Under the pieces are notes generated by a model. The model had not been told where the DNA came from. It did not search any database and was given only the letters and a program-made list of their open reading frames with translations. Below, in pieces: positions 44,434 through 57,000 of a stretch of 64,000 nt of DNA; position 1 is the stretch's first letter; each line of letters begins with the position of its first letter. Both the position numbers and the translations under genes were made by a program. The stretch is taken from contig NC_088916.1 in assembly GCF_963576675.1 (NCBI RefSeq), positions 12,810,501-12,874,500 of the forward strand. The letters run 5' to 3'. The DNA is from Euphorbia lathyris (taxonomy: Eukaryota; Streptophyta; Magnoliopsida; Malpighiales; Euphorbiaceae).

Positions 44434-47271
44434 CTATTTCTTTTTCTTGCCCTGTGACTGACTTCGCTCATACTGACGTCGCTCATGCTGAGCTCTGGCA
44501 GCTTGCGCTTTCTCCCCCGTTTTGTCAACTTCAGGGAGCTTGAACGCATCGGTTAAGACAGCACGAGAGAGTTCTTGGGAAAGCTCTTTTAGTTTGTCAG
44601 CACTTTCGTTTACGCCATCAAAAATGGAAACTCCATCAGCTGATACTTCTACTGGTATATGAAGATCAGCAGCACTGAGCATATTTACACTGAAAGCTTG
44701 AGTTTTGGCTTGCCAGATGAGAGCTTCAGAGAGGCCAGCAAAGACTTGGTGGAAAGTTTTCAAGAGAGCTGAGTCATAATGATGACGCTGGATATTATTA
44801 TGATGGATGTGATTGAAGGATTGCTGTGCGAGAGATAGCAACTCATTCTGTTTCAACGCGTCAGTATCCATCTCTTGTTTGTTGAGGTTAAGTAGCCTGA
44901 TGGCCTCACCGATTTGCTCGACTGAGCACTGACTATAGGACACCATTTGCTCATTTGTCTTAAGTTGCTCAGTATGAAGCTGAGCAAAAAGCATCTTGAG
45001 TTCTGAGGAAGTGGCGTAGTCAGTGTTCACAGCAGATAACTTCTGAACTTGCTGATGGAGAGAGTTCAGATGTTGAATTGTTGACAGCTGTATCTCTGCC
45101 AACTTGGCAAGTGAATCCTGCTTAGCTTGCTAGGCTTGGAATGACAAGACTACATTCAGCAGATCCTTGAGTCCCTTGACTTCGTTGAGAAGTAGAGTGA
45201 CCTGGGAGAGCTGAGTTGTCTCAGGAATTGAAGATCCAGCAGCAGGCGAAGCGGAATGTTGAAGATCGTGGATGAGTGCTTGCACTGAGTCAATGAGCTT
45301 TTTCCCGGACTCAGTGGCATCCCGATGTACATCAGTATGACCAGAAGAAAGTGGAGTGAAAGGAGTACCCTGGTCAGTGACTGGATGACTTGGCTCAATC
45401 TGCACTTGAGTTGGAGGTAAGGTTGATTGATCAGCAGAGAGGTTGTTGATGGAAGTCATAACCCGAACACTGTCTGTGCTGACGGCAGAGGGATGAGGAG
45501 TCAGCATCATGCTTGAGGAAACAGCATGGGCAGTGCTTGGTTCAACCTGACTTGTTGAAGTGGTTGAAGGGTTATGCTCGGCATGTTCCTGTTGAGAAGA
45601 AACAGAGGCTTGTTTTTCCAACGGCGTTGTAGTAGAGGAAGTTGAGGGCCGTTTGAAAAATTTTAATTGGACGGTAGAAGGATCCTTTGTTGTCTTGGAG
45701 AGGACAAGTTCAGGAATAGATGGTGATTGCACAGGGGGTTCACTGACCATTTTCTCACTGGCTTTAACCAGCTTTCGCCTTCTACGTGGTGGAGTGGTAT
45801 GATGAGCAGGTTCTTCTGAGTGAGTAGGAGTAGGTTCCTTTTCCTCAGTATGGGTCTGGTCAGCTTGATCAACTTGATCAACCCCAGCAGCTAACTCAGT
45901 GTCAGTCTGCACAGCTCCACCAGCTAACCCAGTGTTAGCGTCCTCAGCTTCAATTTCGCTGTCATACTCTTCAGACTCCTCAGCGTCATCCTGACCGCTG
46001 GTTTCATCGTCTTCTTCTTCCTTCTCAATATTATCTCCATCAAGTTCTTCCTCAACTTGGGAGATGAAGTGGTCATCTAACTGGACCTCAGGTTCCTCAG
46101 CATCAGTACCTTGGCATTGAGTGAAATGAGAATCACCCGGTACAATGAAATCTGTTGGCATGACGTCGAGAGGTGCCAGTGTTGAAGACTTCTGCTTCTT
46201 CTGAGGTAGCTCAGCAGCTTCCTCAGTTTCAGGCTCATCTTGCCTGGTTCTCTTTTTAGCTGACTTTCCAGCTGACCTCTGTCTCTTAGCAGGAGACTCA
46301 ACATTCGATGAGGGAGTCTCAGCAGACTTTCTCTTGCGTGAAGCTGGGGCCTTAGTTCTTCGCCCTTTCTTAGGCTCAGCAACAGTCTCCTCAGTCTGAT
46401 CAGCTTGGCCAGCAGCAGCAGCAGCTTTTCCTTTCTTCAATGGCTGTCCAAATTTAAGTGCCCTCAGCGAGGCAGCTGTGATTTCGGTTCCTCTGAAAGA
46501 TTCCTCACTTTTGAGGTCAATCTTGTGGTCGATGAGGATCCTGGTGATGATTGATCCCAACCTCATTATACCCGTGCTGCATAGGAACCCAGCAACTAAG
46601 AAAACCGGCATGTTGATGGGGGTGTACGTCAGCATGTGCCATATGAAGCACTATTCAAAGTTGGTTGTTAATGTAGTGCAGTTGATCTTTGGGTAAATGA
46701 AGTAGCTCAGCAGGTAGTGAGCCATCTTCTTATGCTGTCCCATCGAAGATGCTGAGATCTCTCCTGAGTGACCCTCAGGTTTGCAGAAGGTATGGACGTA
46801 GTCGGTTTTGTCCTGATCTCCTGACTTCCTCAGCCTTACTCCCTCAGTTTTGAGCTGGAGGAGATTTCCTATGTACAGAGGGTTGATGAAGATGGTTTTC
46901 CCTTTTACTTCAGTGCTCAGGTAGTCGGCGGAGTCACTGGCAACCTTGAGGTTGTGGTAAAATTCCCTCACTAGGTCAGGATATGTCTCATCCCTGACCG
47001 AGAATAGCCCAGTCCATTCGTTCTTGGAAATCCACTCAGCAAATGGCTGTTCGTTCTGTACAAAGTGCTCCGAAACTCATCTGGAGGGTTCTACCTTCCA
47101 TTCTCGTACATTGTCGAAGACCTTGGAGTAGGTCCTGATCTTAACAGCTTTCCCTTGGCCAGATGTTTGGCCAGTTTTACCCTTGCTTGGTGTAGAAGGG
47201 TTTTGTGAAGGTTCATCGGAGCTGGACTTTTGGTGGCCGGCACCGGAGACGTTGAAAGACAACTTAGTCAT
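44434..47271 (-). pseudogene. copia-B env-like/extra ORF, three in-frame stops
   Basis: One frame of about 945 codons runs from an ATG at 47271 to the stop at 44434, broken by stops at 47077-47079, 46651-46653 and 45130-45132. The N-terminal part (YPDLVREFYHNL, FINPLYIGNLL) resembles the plant 'putative plant transposon protein' family (Transposase_32). Next comes a long low-complexity region rich in Lys, Glu, Ser and Thr (nuclear-signal-like KKGRRTK, then an acidic tract). The C-terminal part is coiled-coil-like with SQCSVEQIGEAIRLLNLNK and a basic tail, and is shared with 1856-2770. It lies where Sireviruses carry an env-like gene, but I see no clear signal peptide or fusion peptide. Role unknown. 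Confidence 0.75.
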
Positions 47272-47755
47272 TCTTCGAATATGGAGGAATTAGAGGAATT
47301 TGAGAGAAAAGAAGTTCTAAGTGATTTCTTTGCCTTAAGAATTGATTAAGCGTAAAGAGTAAAAGATGGGGAAATACCCATAATTTATAGACGAAATGAA
47401 CGGTGTGGATCTTAATCGAATCCATGTGTCAGTTTTGCCTTGGGATCATGTACCGACAATGATCCTGGCATTTATGACACATTACGGCGAATACGTCATC
47501 CTAGGCTATACGCGTGCTTTGCATTTATGCTAACGGATTAATCACTCAGTATTTAGAATGTCAAGCGTTTGATATTCTGAGTGGTCAGTGCAGTATTTAA
47601 GGATGATTTTAAGTTCAAGTTCTAAACTAATTTACTCAGTATGCAAGTTTTACTCAGTTATTGTATATTCAGACAGTTCCGATGAGTAACTCAGCAAACA
47701 ATAAATCATTCAGTATGTAATTCACTCAGCATTCATATTCATTTAGCACAGGAAT
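47272..47755. other. Spacer between copia-B pol and the extra ORF
   Basis: No frame of note. Repeated CTCAGTAT/ACTCAGCA words occur, as elsewhere in copia-B noncoding DNA. On the minus strand, it would act as pol 3' sequence and leader for the extra ORF. Confidence 0.5.
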
Positions 47756-50700
47756 TTACTGAAGAGGATTAAACATACCAATTGCTTCTCTCAGTATGCT
47801 GAACTGCTCACGAGCCAGTGGCTTCGTGAAGATATCCGCAAGCTGTTCGTCCGTTGGGACAAAGGTCAGCTTGATCTCACCCTTGAGTACATGGTCTCTA
47901 ATGAAGTGATGTCTGATGCTGACATGCTTCATTCTGCTGTGTTGAATTGGGTTCTTGGACAGATCAATTGCACTTTTGTTGTCACATTTGACCTCAATTG
48001 TCTTCGTTTGAACACCATAATCTTCAAGTTGTTGCTTGATCCATAGGACTTGAGCAACACAATGACCAGCAGCAATGTACTCAGCTTCAGTGGTGGACAA
48101 GGCTACTGACGCCTGCTTTTTGCTGAACCAGGATACAAGACAGCTTCCTAAGAAGTGGCATCCTCCAGAGGTGCTTTTACGTTCCAGCTTATCTCGTCCA
48201 TAGTCAGCGTCAGTGTATCCGATAAGTGTAAAATCATGAGTATTTGGATACCACAAACCTGCGTTCACTGAGCTTTGCAAATATCTAAGGATTCTTTTTA
48301 CAGCAATGTAATGAGATTCCTTAGGGTTAGATTGATATCTAGCACAGTAGCATACTGAAAACTGAATGTCCGGTCTACTGGCTGTTAAGTAAAGTAGAGA
48401 GTCTATCATACCTCGATATAACTTGCTGTCTACTGACTTACCATTCTCATCAGCGCAGAGGACAGTGTCAGTGCCCATAGGAGTGGATATTGGCTTGCAA
48501 TTTTCCAAGTCATATTTCTTTAAGATCTCCTTGGCATATTTGGCTTGACTGATGAAGATGCCATTCTTTCCTTGTTTAATTTGAAGACCGAGGAAGAAGT
48601 TGAGTTCTCCCATCATAGACATTTCAAACTCAGTCTGCATTTGTTTGCTAAACTCCTTGCACATTGATTCGTTAGTTGCACCAAATATTATATCATCAAC
48701 ATAAATTTGGGCCAGCAGGGTATCTTTACCCTTTTTCTTAATGAATAAGGTTGTATCAGCTTTGCCCCTGACGTAATTTCTAGTCAGCAGGAAACTGGTC
48801 AGCCTCTCATACCAAGCATGTGGTGCTTGTTTGAGGCCGTACAGAGCCTTTTTGAGTTTGTAAACATGGTTTGGGAACTTAGGGTCCTCAAAACCTGGAG
48901 GTTGATTTACATAAACCTCCTCGTTTATAACTCCATTAAGAAATGCACTTTTGACATCCATTTGGAATAATTTAAAATTCATGTAAGATGCATATGCACA
49001 TAATATTCTAATTGCCTCTAGCCTCGCCACTGGGGCAAAGGTCTCACCGTAGTCTATACCTTCTTGCTGACTGTAGCCCTGAGCTACAAGCCTTGCTTTG
49101 TTCCTGACTACGTTTCCTTGTTCGTCCATCTTGTTCCTGAAGACCCATCTTGTTCCGATGGTCTTTTGACTCTTTGGATGAGGCACTAACTCCCATACAT
49201 CATTTCTTCAAAATTGATCGAGCTCCTCTTGCATTGCGTTCATCCAGAATTCATCGTACTCAGCTTCAGCGAAATTCTTCGGTTCTTGTACTGAGACGAA
49301 AGCAACATTGCTGAGGTACTTCCTGAGTTGATTCCTCGTCATCAGGGTATTCCCAGCAGAATCCAGGATTGCACTTTCGGAGTGCCCTCTTGGAATCCTT
49401 ATTTCTTTGGGTAGATTCATGTCTTGTGCTGTTCCTGTTTCAACAATCTCTGCAGAAGTAGATGGGTCAGTAAAAGTAATCTTAGGTTCACTCTTACTTT
49501 TGGTCAGCCTTTTCGTGAATGACTCAGTAGCTGGTTCTGAGTCAGCGATGGTTACTGAGTTTGGATCATCTTCGGTCAGCGGCTGGTATCTACCTGCAGG
49601 GTCAGTTTCATTGAACTCTACATGTATTGACTCTTCTAAAACTTGAGTTCGCTTATTAAAAACTCTGTATGCTTTGCTGTTTGTTGAGTAGCCCAGAAAG
49701 ATAGCTTCATCAGCTTTTGAATCAAACTTTGCTAAGATATCTTTGGTATTTAAAATAAAACATCTACAGCCAAAGGCACGAAAGTATCCAATGTTGGGCT
49801 TTCGTCCTTTCCAAAGTTCATAGGGGGTTTTCTTAAGTATAGGTCTAACTAGAGCCCTATTCAGAATATAGCATGCTGTGTTAACAGCTTCTCCCCAAAA
49901 ATACTTTGGAAGCCTATGCTCATCCAGCATTGTCCTGGCAATCTCAACCAGAGTTCTGTTCTTCCTTTCAACAACCCTATTTTGCTGAGGCGTTCTAGGA
50001 GCAGAGAAGTTGTGGTCAATGCCGCTGGCTTCACAGAATTCAACAAACTTTTGGTTTTTGAATTCTCCACCATTATCACTACGGATATGAGCTAATTTTA
50101 GGTCTTTCTCATTTTCAATTTTCCTAACCAAATTTGAAAATGTCTCAAAGGTCTCATCCTTGCTGGTCAGCAAGATAACCCACGTATACCGAGAGAAATC
50201 ATCTACAATGACCAAGGAAAATCTTCTTCCACCCAGACTCAGCGGCTGGACTAGACCAAAGAGATCCAAGTGTAGTAATTCTAACGGACGTTTAGTTGAG
50301 ACAATGTTTTTACTGTGAAAAGATTGTTTGGTTTGTTTTCCAGCTTAGCAAGCGTGGCATAATTGATCTTTTTGAAATTTAAGTTCAGGCAGTCCCTCAA
50401 CCAATTGCTTTCTTGCTAGTTTGGCCAGGAGGTCCATGCTTACATGACCAAGTCTCCTGTGCCATAGCCAGGAATTTTCTTCCTTTGTTACTAAGCACAC
50501 AGTTTTTGAAAACTTTTTCTCTAAGTCTAGCATAAAGACATTATCTATCCGAGGGGCAGTTAAAATTAACTCATTAGTTTTACCCTCGTATATTTTACAT
50601 CCAGTAGCATCAAATATAACTTTTCTCCCATTGTCACATAGCTGAGCTACGCTGAGTAAGTTATATTTGAGTCCGCTGACTAGGGAGACAGATTCAATAG

Positions 50701-50887
50701 TAGGATTACCTCCGATGGTTCCTGAGCCTACTATCTTACCCTTCTTGTTGTCTCCAAAACTTACACTCCCTCCTCGTTTACGTTCAAACGTGATGAACTG
50801 AGTTTCATCACCCGTCATATGCCTTGAGCATGCGCTGTCAATATACCACATCTTTGACTTCTCGGCACATCTCAGGCTTACCTGCAT
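47756..50887 (-). pseudogene. pol: copia-B pol: protease, integrase, reverse transcriptase, RNase H; two in-frame stops
   Basis: One frame is broken by TAA at 50345-50347 and TGA at 49208-49210. Protease: WYIDSACSRHMTGD. GAG-pre-integrase: LWHRRLGHVSM and a CHAC end. Integrase core: Asp in MDLFGL, Asp in RSDNGGEF, Glu in PQQNRVVERKNR. Reverse transcriptase (from 49186): [12 protein letters not shown] and YVDD at residues 162-165 of that segment. RNase [23 protein letters not shown]. These match the Sirevirus group of Ty1/copia. All catalytic residues I could find are present, so inactivation rests on the stops. gag lies upstream in another frame (pol is -1 relative to it); I found no convincing slippery sequence there. 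Confidence 0.9.
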
Positions 50888-50892
50888 TGTAA

Positions 50893-52644
50893 TCAGTTTC
50901 CTTTAGGTACCCAATTCTTTTTGGGTCCTGACTTGTTAGGTGCAACAGGTATAGCATCATATTTTATTTTATGGTGACATATATGGACAGTATGGCCATT
51001 CTTTCCACAGAAGTCACAACTGTCCTTCTGTTTAGGATTTTTTACTGACTTGTCAGCACCCCAGTGCTGAGCGTGCCAGCACACTTTAGTAGTGTGTCCT
51101 AACTTCCCACAAAAGTCACACTGGACTTTTCACTGGGGATTCCATCTTTGCTGAGTACCTTGGTACTGAGTTCTCAGAGGGGTGTTATTTTTCTTAGGAA
51201 CCTTTAATTGGTTCTGGATGGTTGTGACGTCCTTCCTAAGTTTCTTTGAAACTGACTGGACTTCAGACACATACTCATGCATGATCTTCATGTTATCATG
51301 CAGAGTCGAATTGTCCTGAAGAAGGTATCTGAGGTCACTCAGTTTGACCTCTTCCACTTCGTCACAGCGCCTGCTGAGTGCTCTAACCTTTTTATTACAC
51401 TTCTTAACAAGTGTATAGAGATCACTCAGGGCATTAACCATATCGTTTCTGAGTTGGGGAAGAGAAATTACCTCATTTGATTGCTCTTCATCATCTGATG
51501 CGATGGATGGGTCAGCATGCTCAGAGACGCATGGCTCAGCAAGTTCGTCAGCCATAAAGCATATCTTTGCTGACTCGGTGGCCTCAGTTTCTGTTGATGA
51601 AGATTCATCACTGTCACTCCAAGTAGCCACCATTGCCTTCTTCCCACTCTTCTTGTCTTTCCTTAGCGTGGGGCAGTTCGACTTAATATGGCCAGCTTGA
51701 TGGCACTCAAAGCATGTAATGGGCTTTGAGCTGTCCTTTCTGTATTTGCTGTCGCTTTAGTCAGCATTATTCTTATCAAACCTTTTGTAAGGCTTTTTAG
51801 AATATTTGTCGTTCTTCCTGAACAGCCTCTTCATCTTTCTTGTGAACATGGCCATCTCCTCATCATCAGTTGAACTCCCGTCAGTGGAGTCAGCCTTCAT
51901 GACAAGTGACTTCTGCTTCTTGTCATCAGATTTTTCTTTCACCTCAAAGTTTTTCATGGATATCTCATGGGTCAGCAATGAACCGATGAGTTCGTCATAT
52001 TTGTAGGTGGTTAAATCCTGAGCTTCCTCAACTGCTGTCTTCTTTGCTTGCCAGTCTTTTGGAAGACTCCTGAGTATCTTTTTGACTTGTTCTTCCTCAG
52101 TGAAGATTTTCCCAAGTCTCTTGAGCTCATTAATGATGTTGGTGAACCTTGCGTTCATGTCTGAAATGCCCTCATCATTGTTCATCTCGAACAGCTCGTA
52201 CAGTCTCATCTGCTGATTCACCTTGGATTCTTTTACTTTGTTTGTTCACTCGTAGGTGACTTCCAGCTTCTTCCAGATCTCTTGTGCCGACTCACAACCT
52301 GAGATTTTGTTATATTCTGCAGCATCGAGCGCACAGTGAAGCATATTGATAGCCGAAGCATGGTTTTGAAGCTTCTTGAGATCATCCTCTGTCCATTCAA
52401 TCTCAGCTTTAACAACTGACTGGCCAGCAACAACTTTCACAGGTACAAACGGGCCTTGGACTATAGATAGCCAGGCACTCATGTTTGTAGCTTGAATGAA
52501 GTTCTTCATCCTATTCTTCCAAAAGGTATAGTTTGACCCGAAGAATAGGGGAGGCCTAGTAATGGACAGCCCCTCAGGTAATATCTGAGTTGTCTGGTTT
52601 CCAGGAAGAAACCGAGTGCTGTTTTCACCCATGGTATGGATCAA
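50893..52644 (-). pseudogene. gag: copia-B gag with three CCHC knuckles and three in-frame stops
   Basis: One frame from 52644 is broken at 52246-52248, 51757-51759 and 51130-51132. The first part is a copia-type capsid region (FFGSNYTFWKNRMKNFI, EIWKKLEVTYE, ILRSLPKDWQ). Zinc knuckles follow: CFECHQAGHIKSNC (near 51700), CDFCGKLGHTTKVC (near 51110) and CDFCGKNGHTVHIC (near 51020). Between them is an acidic, coiled-coil-like spacer. Three knuckles and this size fit Sirevirus gag. The frame ends at TGA 50893-50895, just before pol. Confidence 0.85.
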
Positions 52645-52680
52645 CTCAAGGTTGTTAGACCTTTAGTAATGAGCTTTTAA

Positions 52681-52692
52681 GCTCTGATACCA
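52681..52692 (-). promoter_or_regulatory. copia-B primer-binding site (initiator Met tRNA)
   Basis: The minus strand reads TGGTATCAGAGC, 2 bp from the inner end of the 5' LTR. This sequence pairs with the 3' end of plant initiator methionine tRNA. Confidence 0.88.
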
Positions 52693-52694
52693 CT

Positions 52695-54016
52695 TGTTGG
52701 TCCCTTGTTTAGTTGCAAGTATAGTTCCAAGGGGGGGTTAGGAACTATTTAAACTTTTTTCAATTTAGGCAGACTTCTTTTTCTAAAGAAAAAAGGTTTC
52801 AACAGCGGCGCAGAGTAAACAGCAAGATACTGGTTTAGTCAACAGGTGACTAGGTCAGTTTCTTAGCTTGAGTCAGGAGATAGCACTTAGAGTCTATTCT
52901 TGAGCTCAGACGTTCAACGCGCACAACTCAACTTGACCTCTTTACTTGGTCAGTTTTGATTATTTAAAGCAAGCAATATAAATAAGGAGTTAAGGTTTAG
53001 AAATACTTCACTCAGCAGATTTATCCAGGTTCGGCTTCTTCTAAGCCTACGTCCTGTCCCCGGAACACTTCCGAGATTTCGAATCCTCTACTGAGCTCTT
53101 TAAAGGTAGAGCCTCAAACCTTTTACAATATCAGCAATTGAGTATGACAAGAGTACCTTCCTCTATACTTCTACTCAATCCTAATCTCTCCACTGAGTAC
53201 TTAAAACCGAGTACTCAGCCTCTCCTTTCTATCTCTAGAAATGATAAGTGTTTTTGTCCTAATACAAAGATGTGCTAAGACACTTTAGATGATTTACAAT
53301 CACTCTAGACTTTTACACATATATGAAAATGTAGTGTAAGAATTTTGCTTTGCTTCTTGCTTGCAGAACTTGTAGAGATTTGGTCAGCGTAATGGCTTGA
53401 TCAAGTTCTGTGTGTTGTGAAGCTTGTGATGGCACTATTTATAGAAACGTCTGGTCATTCGGTCATTTCGAATTTCGAAATAACCGTTGGAGGGAAACGG
53501 CTATGTGTCGTTGTCATCCTGACTTGCACAGAGCTCTCGGCCAATCACAATTGTGTATCTTCTGTCCTCGGTCAGCACAGCAGATGGTCTCTCCTTTTAT
53601 GGTAAAGTCAACTGGACAGCATACTGTGTCGTCTGAACTTTGCCAAAAGAGGAAACACTTTGTCTGGAAGTTTTCCTTTGCCAGCTGCTGTCTTGTACGC
53701 TTTGTCGAGACTACTCAGCAGCTTCATCTTGAAGTTGTTCCCGAAGGTCTTCTAGATCCTTCCGATTGCTGAGTTGCGTTTTGAACAAAACGGCAATGTC
53801 TTGATATACGCGGGCCGAGTGTACTGAGTTGTTTGACTTGGGCCTTGGCTTCCGTATTGGGCTTGGGCCATCCAATCCTTATGACTTATAACATTTATAC
53901 TCAACATTGAACAAACACATTAGTAGGATAAATCAAAGCATTTAAACTTAGTGTGTTTAGAATATGTATTTTAACAATTTTGTCAAATCAAAATTATGTA
54001 GAAAGGTGTTTCAACA
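52695..54016 (-). repeat. copia-B 5' LTR (1322 bp)
   Basis: It has the same length as the 3' LTR at 42588-43909 and differs from it at about 11 sites by eye. Its outer end ...TTTCAACA abuts the rest of the copia-A LTR without the expected 5-bp duplication. Confidence 0.93.
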
Positions 54017-54060
54017 GCTATAATCTGCTACAATCAAGAGTATTGTCAATATACTTCACA
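54017..54060 (-). repeat. copia-A 3' LTR, inner part
   Basis: These 44 bp continue the LTR begun at 42466-42587 and match 58490-58533. The polypurine tract of copia-A follows directly at 54061-54074. Confidence 0.85.
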
Positions 54061-54071
54061 TCCCCCCCCCC

Positions 54072-57000
54072 TCAAGATGGAGCAGAGGAAACAAAGCCCA
54101 TCTTGCGTAAAGTCGGATACATATGATGAGAACTAAGAGGCTTGGTGAGAAGGTCGGCTAATTGATCGCGAGTAGAAACATATGGAGTAGAAAGGAAACC
54201 AGATGCAATATGATCGCGAATCACATGACAATCAATATCAACATGTTTAATTTTCTCATGAAACACAGGATTTTTGGCGATGGCTATAGCCGACTGACTG
54301 TCACTATGTAAAGAAATGGGTAGAGACGGATGAATATCAAAATCAGTTAACAAGTAACTAATCCATTTTAATTCACAACTCGTTGTAGCCATGCTTCGAT
54401 ATTCCGCCTCTGCAGAAGAACGACTAACAATAGCTTGTTTCTTCATTTTCCAAGATATAAGAGAAGCACTAAGAAAAACACAATGACCAGTAACGGACCA
54501 TCGAGTAATCGTACATTTACCCCAATCAGCATCACAAAAGGCAAGAACTTGAGTTAAATTCTGATTGCTAGGATAAAGTAAACCATGATGGAAAGTACCT
54601 TTAAGATATTTTAAAACATGTAGAGCATCTTGAAGATGATGAGTACAATGACTTTGCATATATTGGCTTAACTGATTTGTAGCAAAAGCAATATCTGGTC
54701 GAGAGAAACTGAGATATAAGAGCCTTCCTACTAGTCGGCGAAATTGTGCGGGATCATATAACAAATCACCAGGTTCACTGAGTTTCAAACCTATAATCAT
54801 AGGACTAGAAACGTCATCAGCATTTTGTAATCTAGAATCAATCAAAAGGTCATGAATATACTTTGTTTGAGTAATAAAAATCCCAACATTAGATCGAGCA
54901 ACCTCGACACCAAGGAAATACTTCACCGGACCCAAATCTTTAATTGTAAACAAATTATGCAAATGATTTTTCACCTTGGATATATCTTCATCATCTGAAC
55001 CCATAATCAAAATGTCATCCACGTAAATGAGCACTGCCAAAAAATTTGTTGTTGTTTTAATAGTAAAAAGACAATAATCATTCTTTGATCTTTTGAACCC
55101 ATAATCAACAAGTTGAGTAGATAATTCCTTGTGCCACTGTCTACCAGCTTGTTTAAGGCCGTAAAGAGACTTAACAAGTCGACAACCATAACCATGGGGT
55201 ACCTGCGCATAACCCAAAGGTGGTTTAAAGGTAGATTTCTTCATCTAAATGGCCATGAAGATAAGCATTATTCACATCAACTTGATGAATGCTCCATCCT
55301 TTTGCTGCCCCAATCGCAAGAAATATTCTGACTGTAACCGTACGAGCTACAGGACTAAAACTTTCATGGTAATCAACACCAAAAATTTGATTGTAACCTT
55401 TGTCAACTAATCTTGCCTTATATCTTTCAACCTCTCCTTTTGGTTTATATTTGATCCTAAAAATCCGTCTTGTTGCAAGAGGCTTTTTCTCTTTGGGAAT
55501 TGGAATAATGTCCCATGTATGATTATCCTCAAGAGCCTTCAACTCGTTTTGCATAGCTACAACCCAGTTAGAATTCAATTTTGCTTAATGATAGTGAGTG
55601 GGTTCTTTTTCTTGCATAAGAGTAGTAAGGAATGCTTTATGGTTTGAAGTAAAATTAAGAATAGATGGTGAATGTGGATAAGGAGAGATAGTGCAAGCAG
55701 TGAAGTCTTGCAACCAATTAGGTTTGCTTTTAATCCTTGTGGATTTTCATGAAGGAGAAATAACATCTGTAGAGGGCATAGGATGAGTAGAATTTGTAAA
55801 AGGCATAGAAGTAGTGGATGGTGGGGTAGGCACATGTGAATTATTAGGTGAAATAGAAATGTCAGGCACATGGGAACTTGACATTGATTCAAAAAGTAAA
55901 AGGGCATGTGATATATCAGATAAGTCAGAACATTGGGTAATGGAATAAGGATCCACTGAGTTAGAAGATTTACTAAAAGGAAAAATCTTCTCAAAGAAAG
56001 TTACATCCCTGGAAATATGTAACCTGTTGGTACTCAAACTAAAAATCTTATAGCCTTTCTTTCCTGGATCAAATCCCAAGAAAATACCATGTTCTGCCCT
56101 CGGACTAAATTTATCTTTTCCTGGTTTTGTTGAAGCAAAATAACAACTGCAACCAAAAACATGAAATTTTGTATAATTAGGAGGTATCTGATGAAAAAGT
56201 TCATATGGAGTATTCCAATTCAACAATCGAGTGGGCAAAATATTGATAATAGATGCTGCCAATAGAATAGCTTCACCCCAAAAAATCGTTGGCAAACTTG
56301 CTTGGAATAGAATTGACCTTGCGACTTCAAGCAAATGTTTATGTTTGCGTTCAACAACACCATTTTGTTGTGGTGTATAAACGGATGTAGTTTGATGTAT
56401 TATGCCCTGTTCTTGAAACATTATGATGCACTGATGATTGATAAATTCAGATCCGTTGTCGTTACGAATAACCTTCACTTGTGCATTAAACTGACATTTT
56501 AGCATTTTTAGAAAAACAGCTAAAGCATTGAGAACTTGTGACTTAGATTGAAGTAAAATAACCCAAGTCAATCTTGTGTAATCATCAACTATTGTTAAAA
56601 AGTATCTTGCACCAGAAATAGAAGGAATCTTATAAGGACCCCAAAGATCGATGTGTAACAATTCAGCTCTATGCTTAGTAGTAATTACACTTCTAGCAAA
56701 CGGCAATCTGTGTTGTTTAGCGAATGGGCAAACATTATAGTGTGATGAATTACATGTAATATCAATAGTATCTATATGACTTAAAGCATCAACAGAGGTG
56801 TGGCCTAATCTCAAATGCCAAATATCTGGTTCTGCTTGATCTGTAGAAAAGAAACAATTGTGCTTGACTTTATTTATGATCTTTTCTGAAAAAGATTTGT
56901 TATCTAGCAAATAGAGCCCATCAACCTTCCACCCTATTGCACATATATCATGAGTTGTTTTATCCTGCAGATAACAACAACTTTCATGAAAAAGAACTTC

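Larger units (their letters stand above)
42588..54016 (-). mobile_element. copia-B: Sirevirus-type Ty1/copia retrotransposon, 11.4 kb, young
   Basis: Two LTRs of identical length (1322 bp, about 11 differences by eye) flank gag, pol and a long extra ORF after pol. The primer-binding site TGGTATCAGAGC (52681-52692) lies 2 bp inside the 5' LTR. A polypurine tract (AATGGGGGAGTT on the minus strand) borders the 3' LTR, with two more GGGGGAG runs upstream. RT and integrase motifs, several CCHC knuckles, the extra ORF and repeated polypurine tracts fit Sireviruses. At least eight in-frame stops make it non-autonomous despite its youth. Confidence 0.92.
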
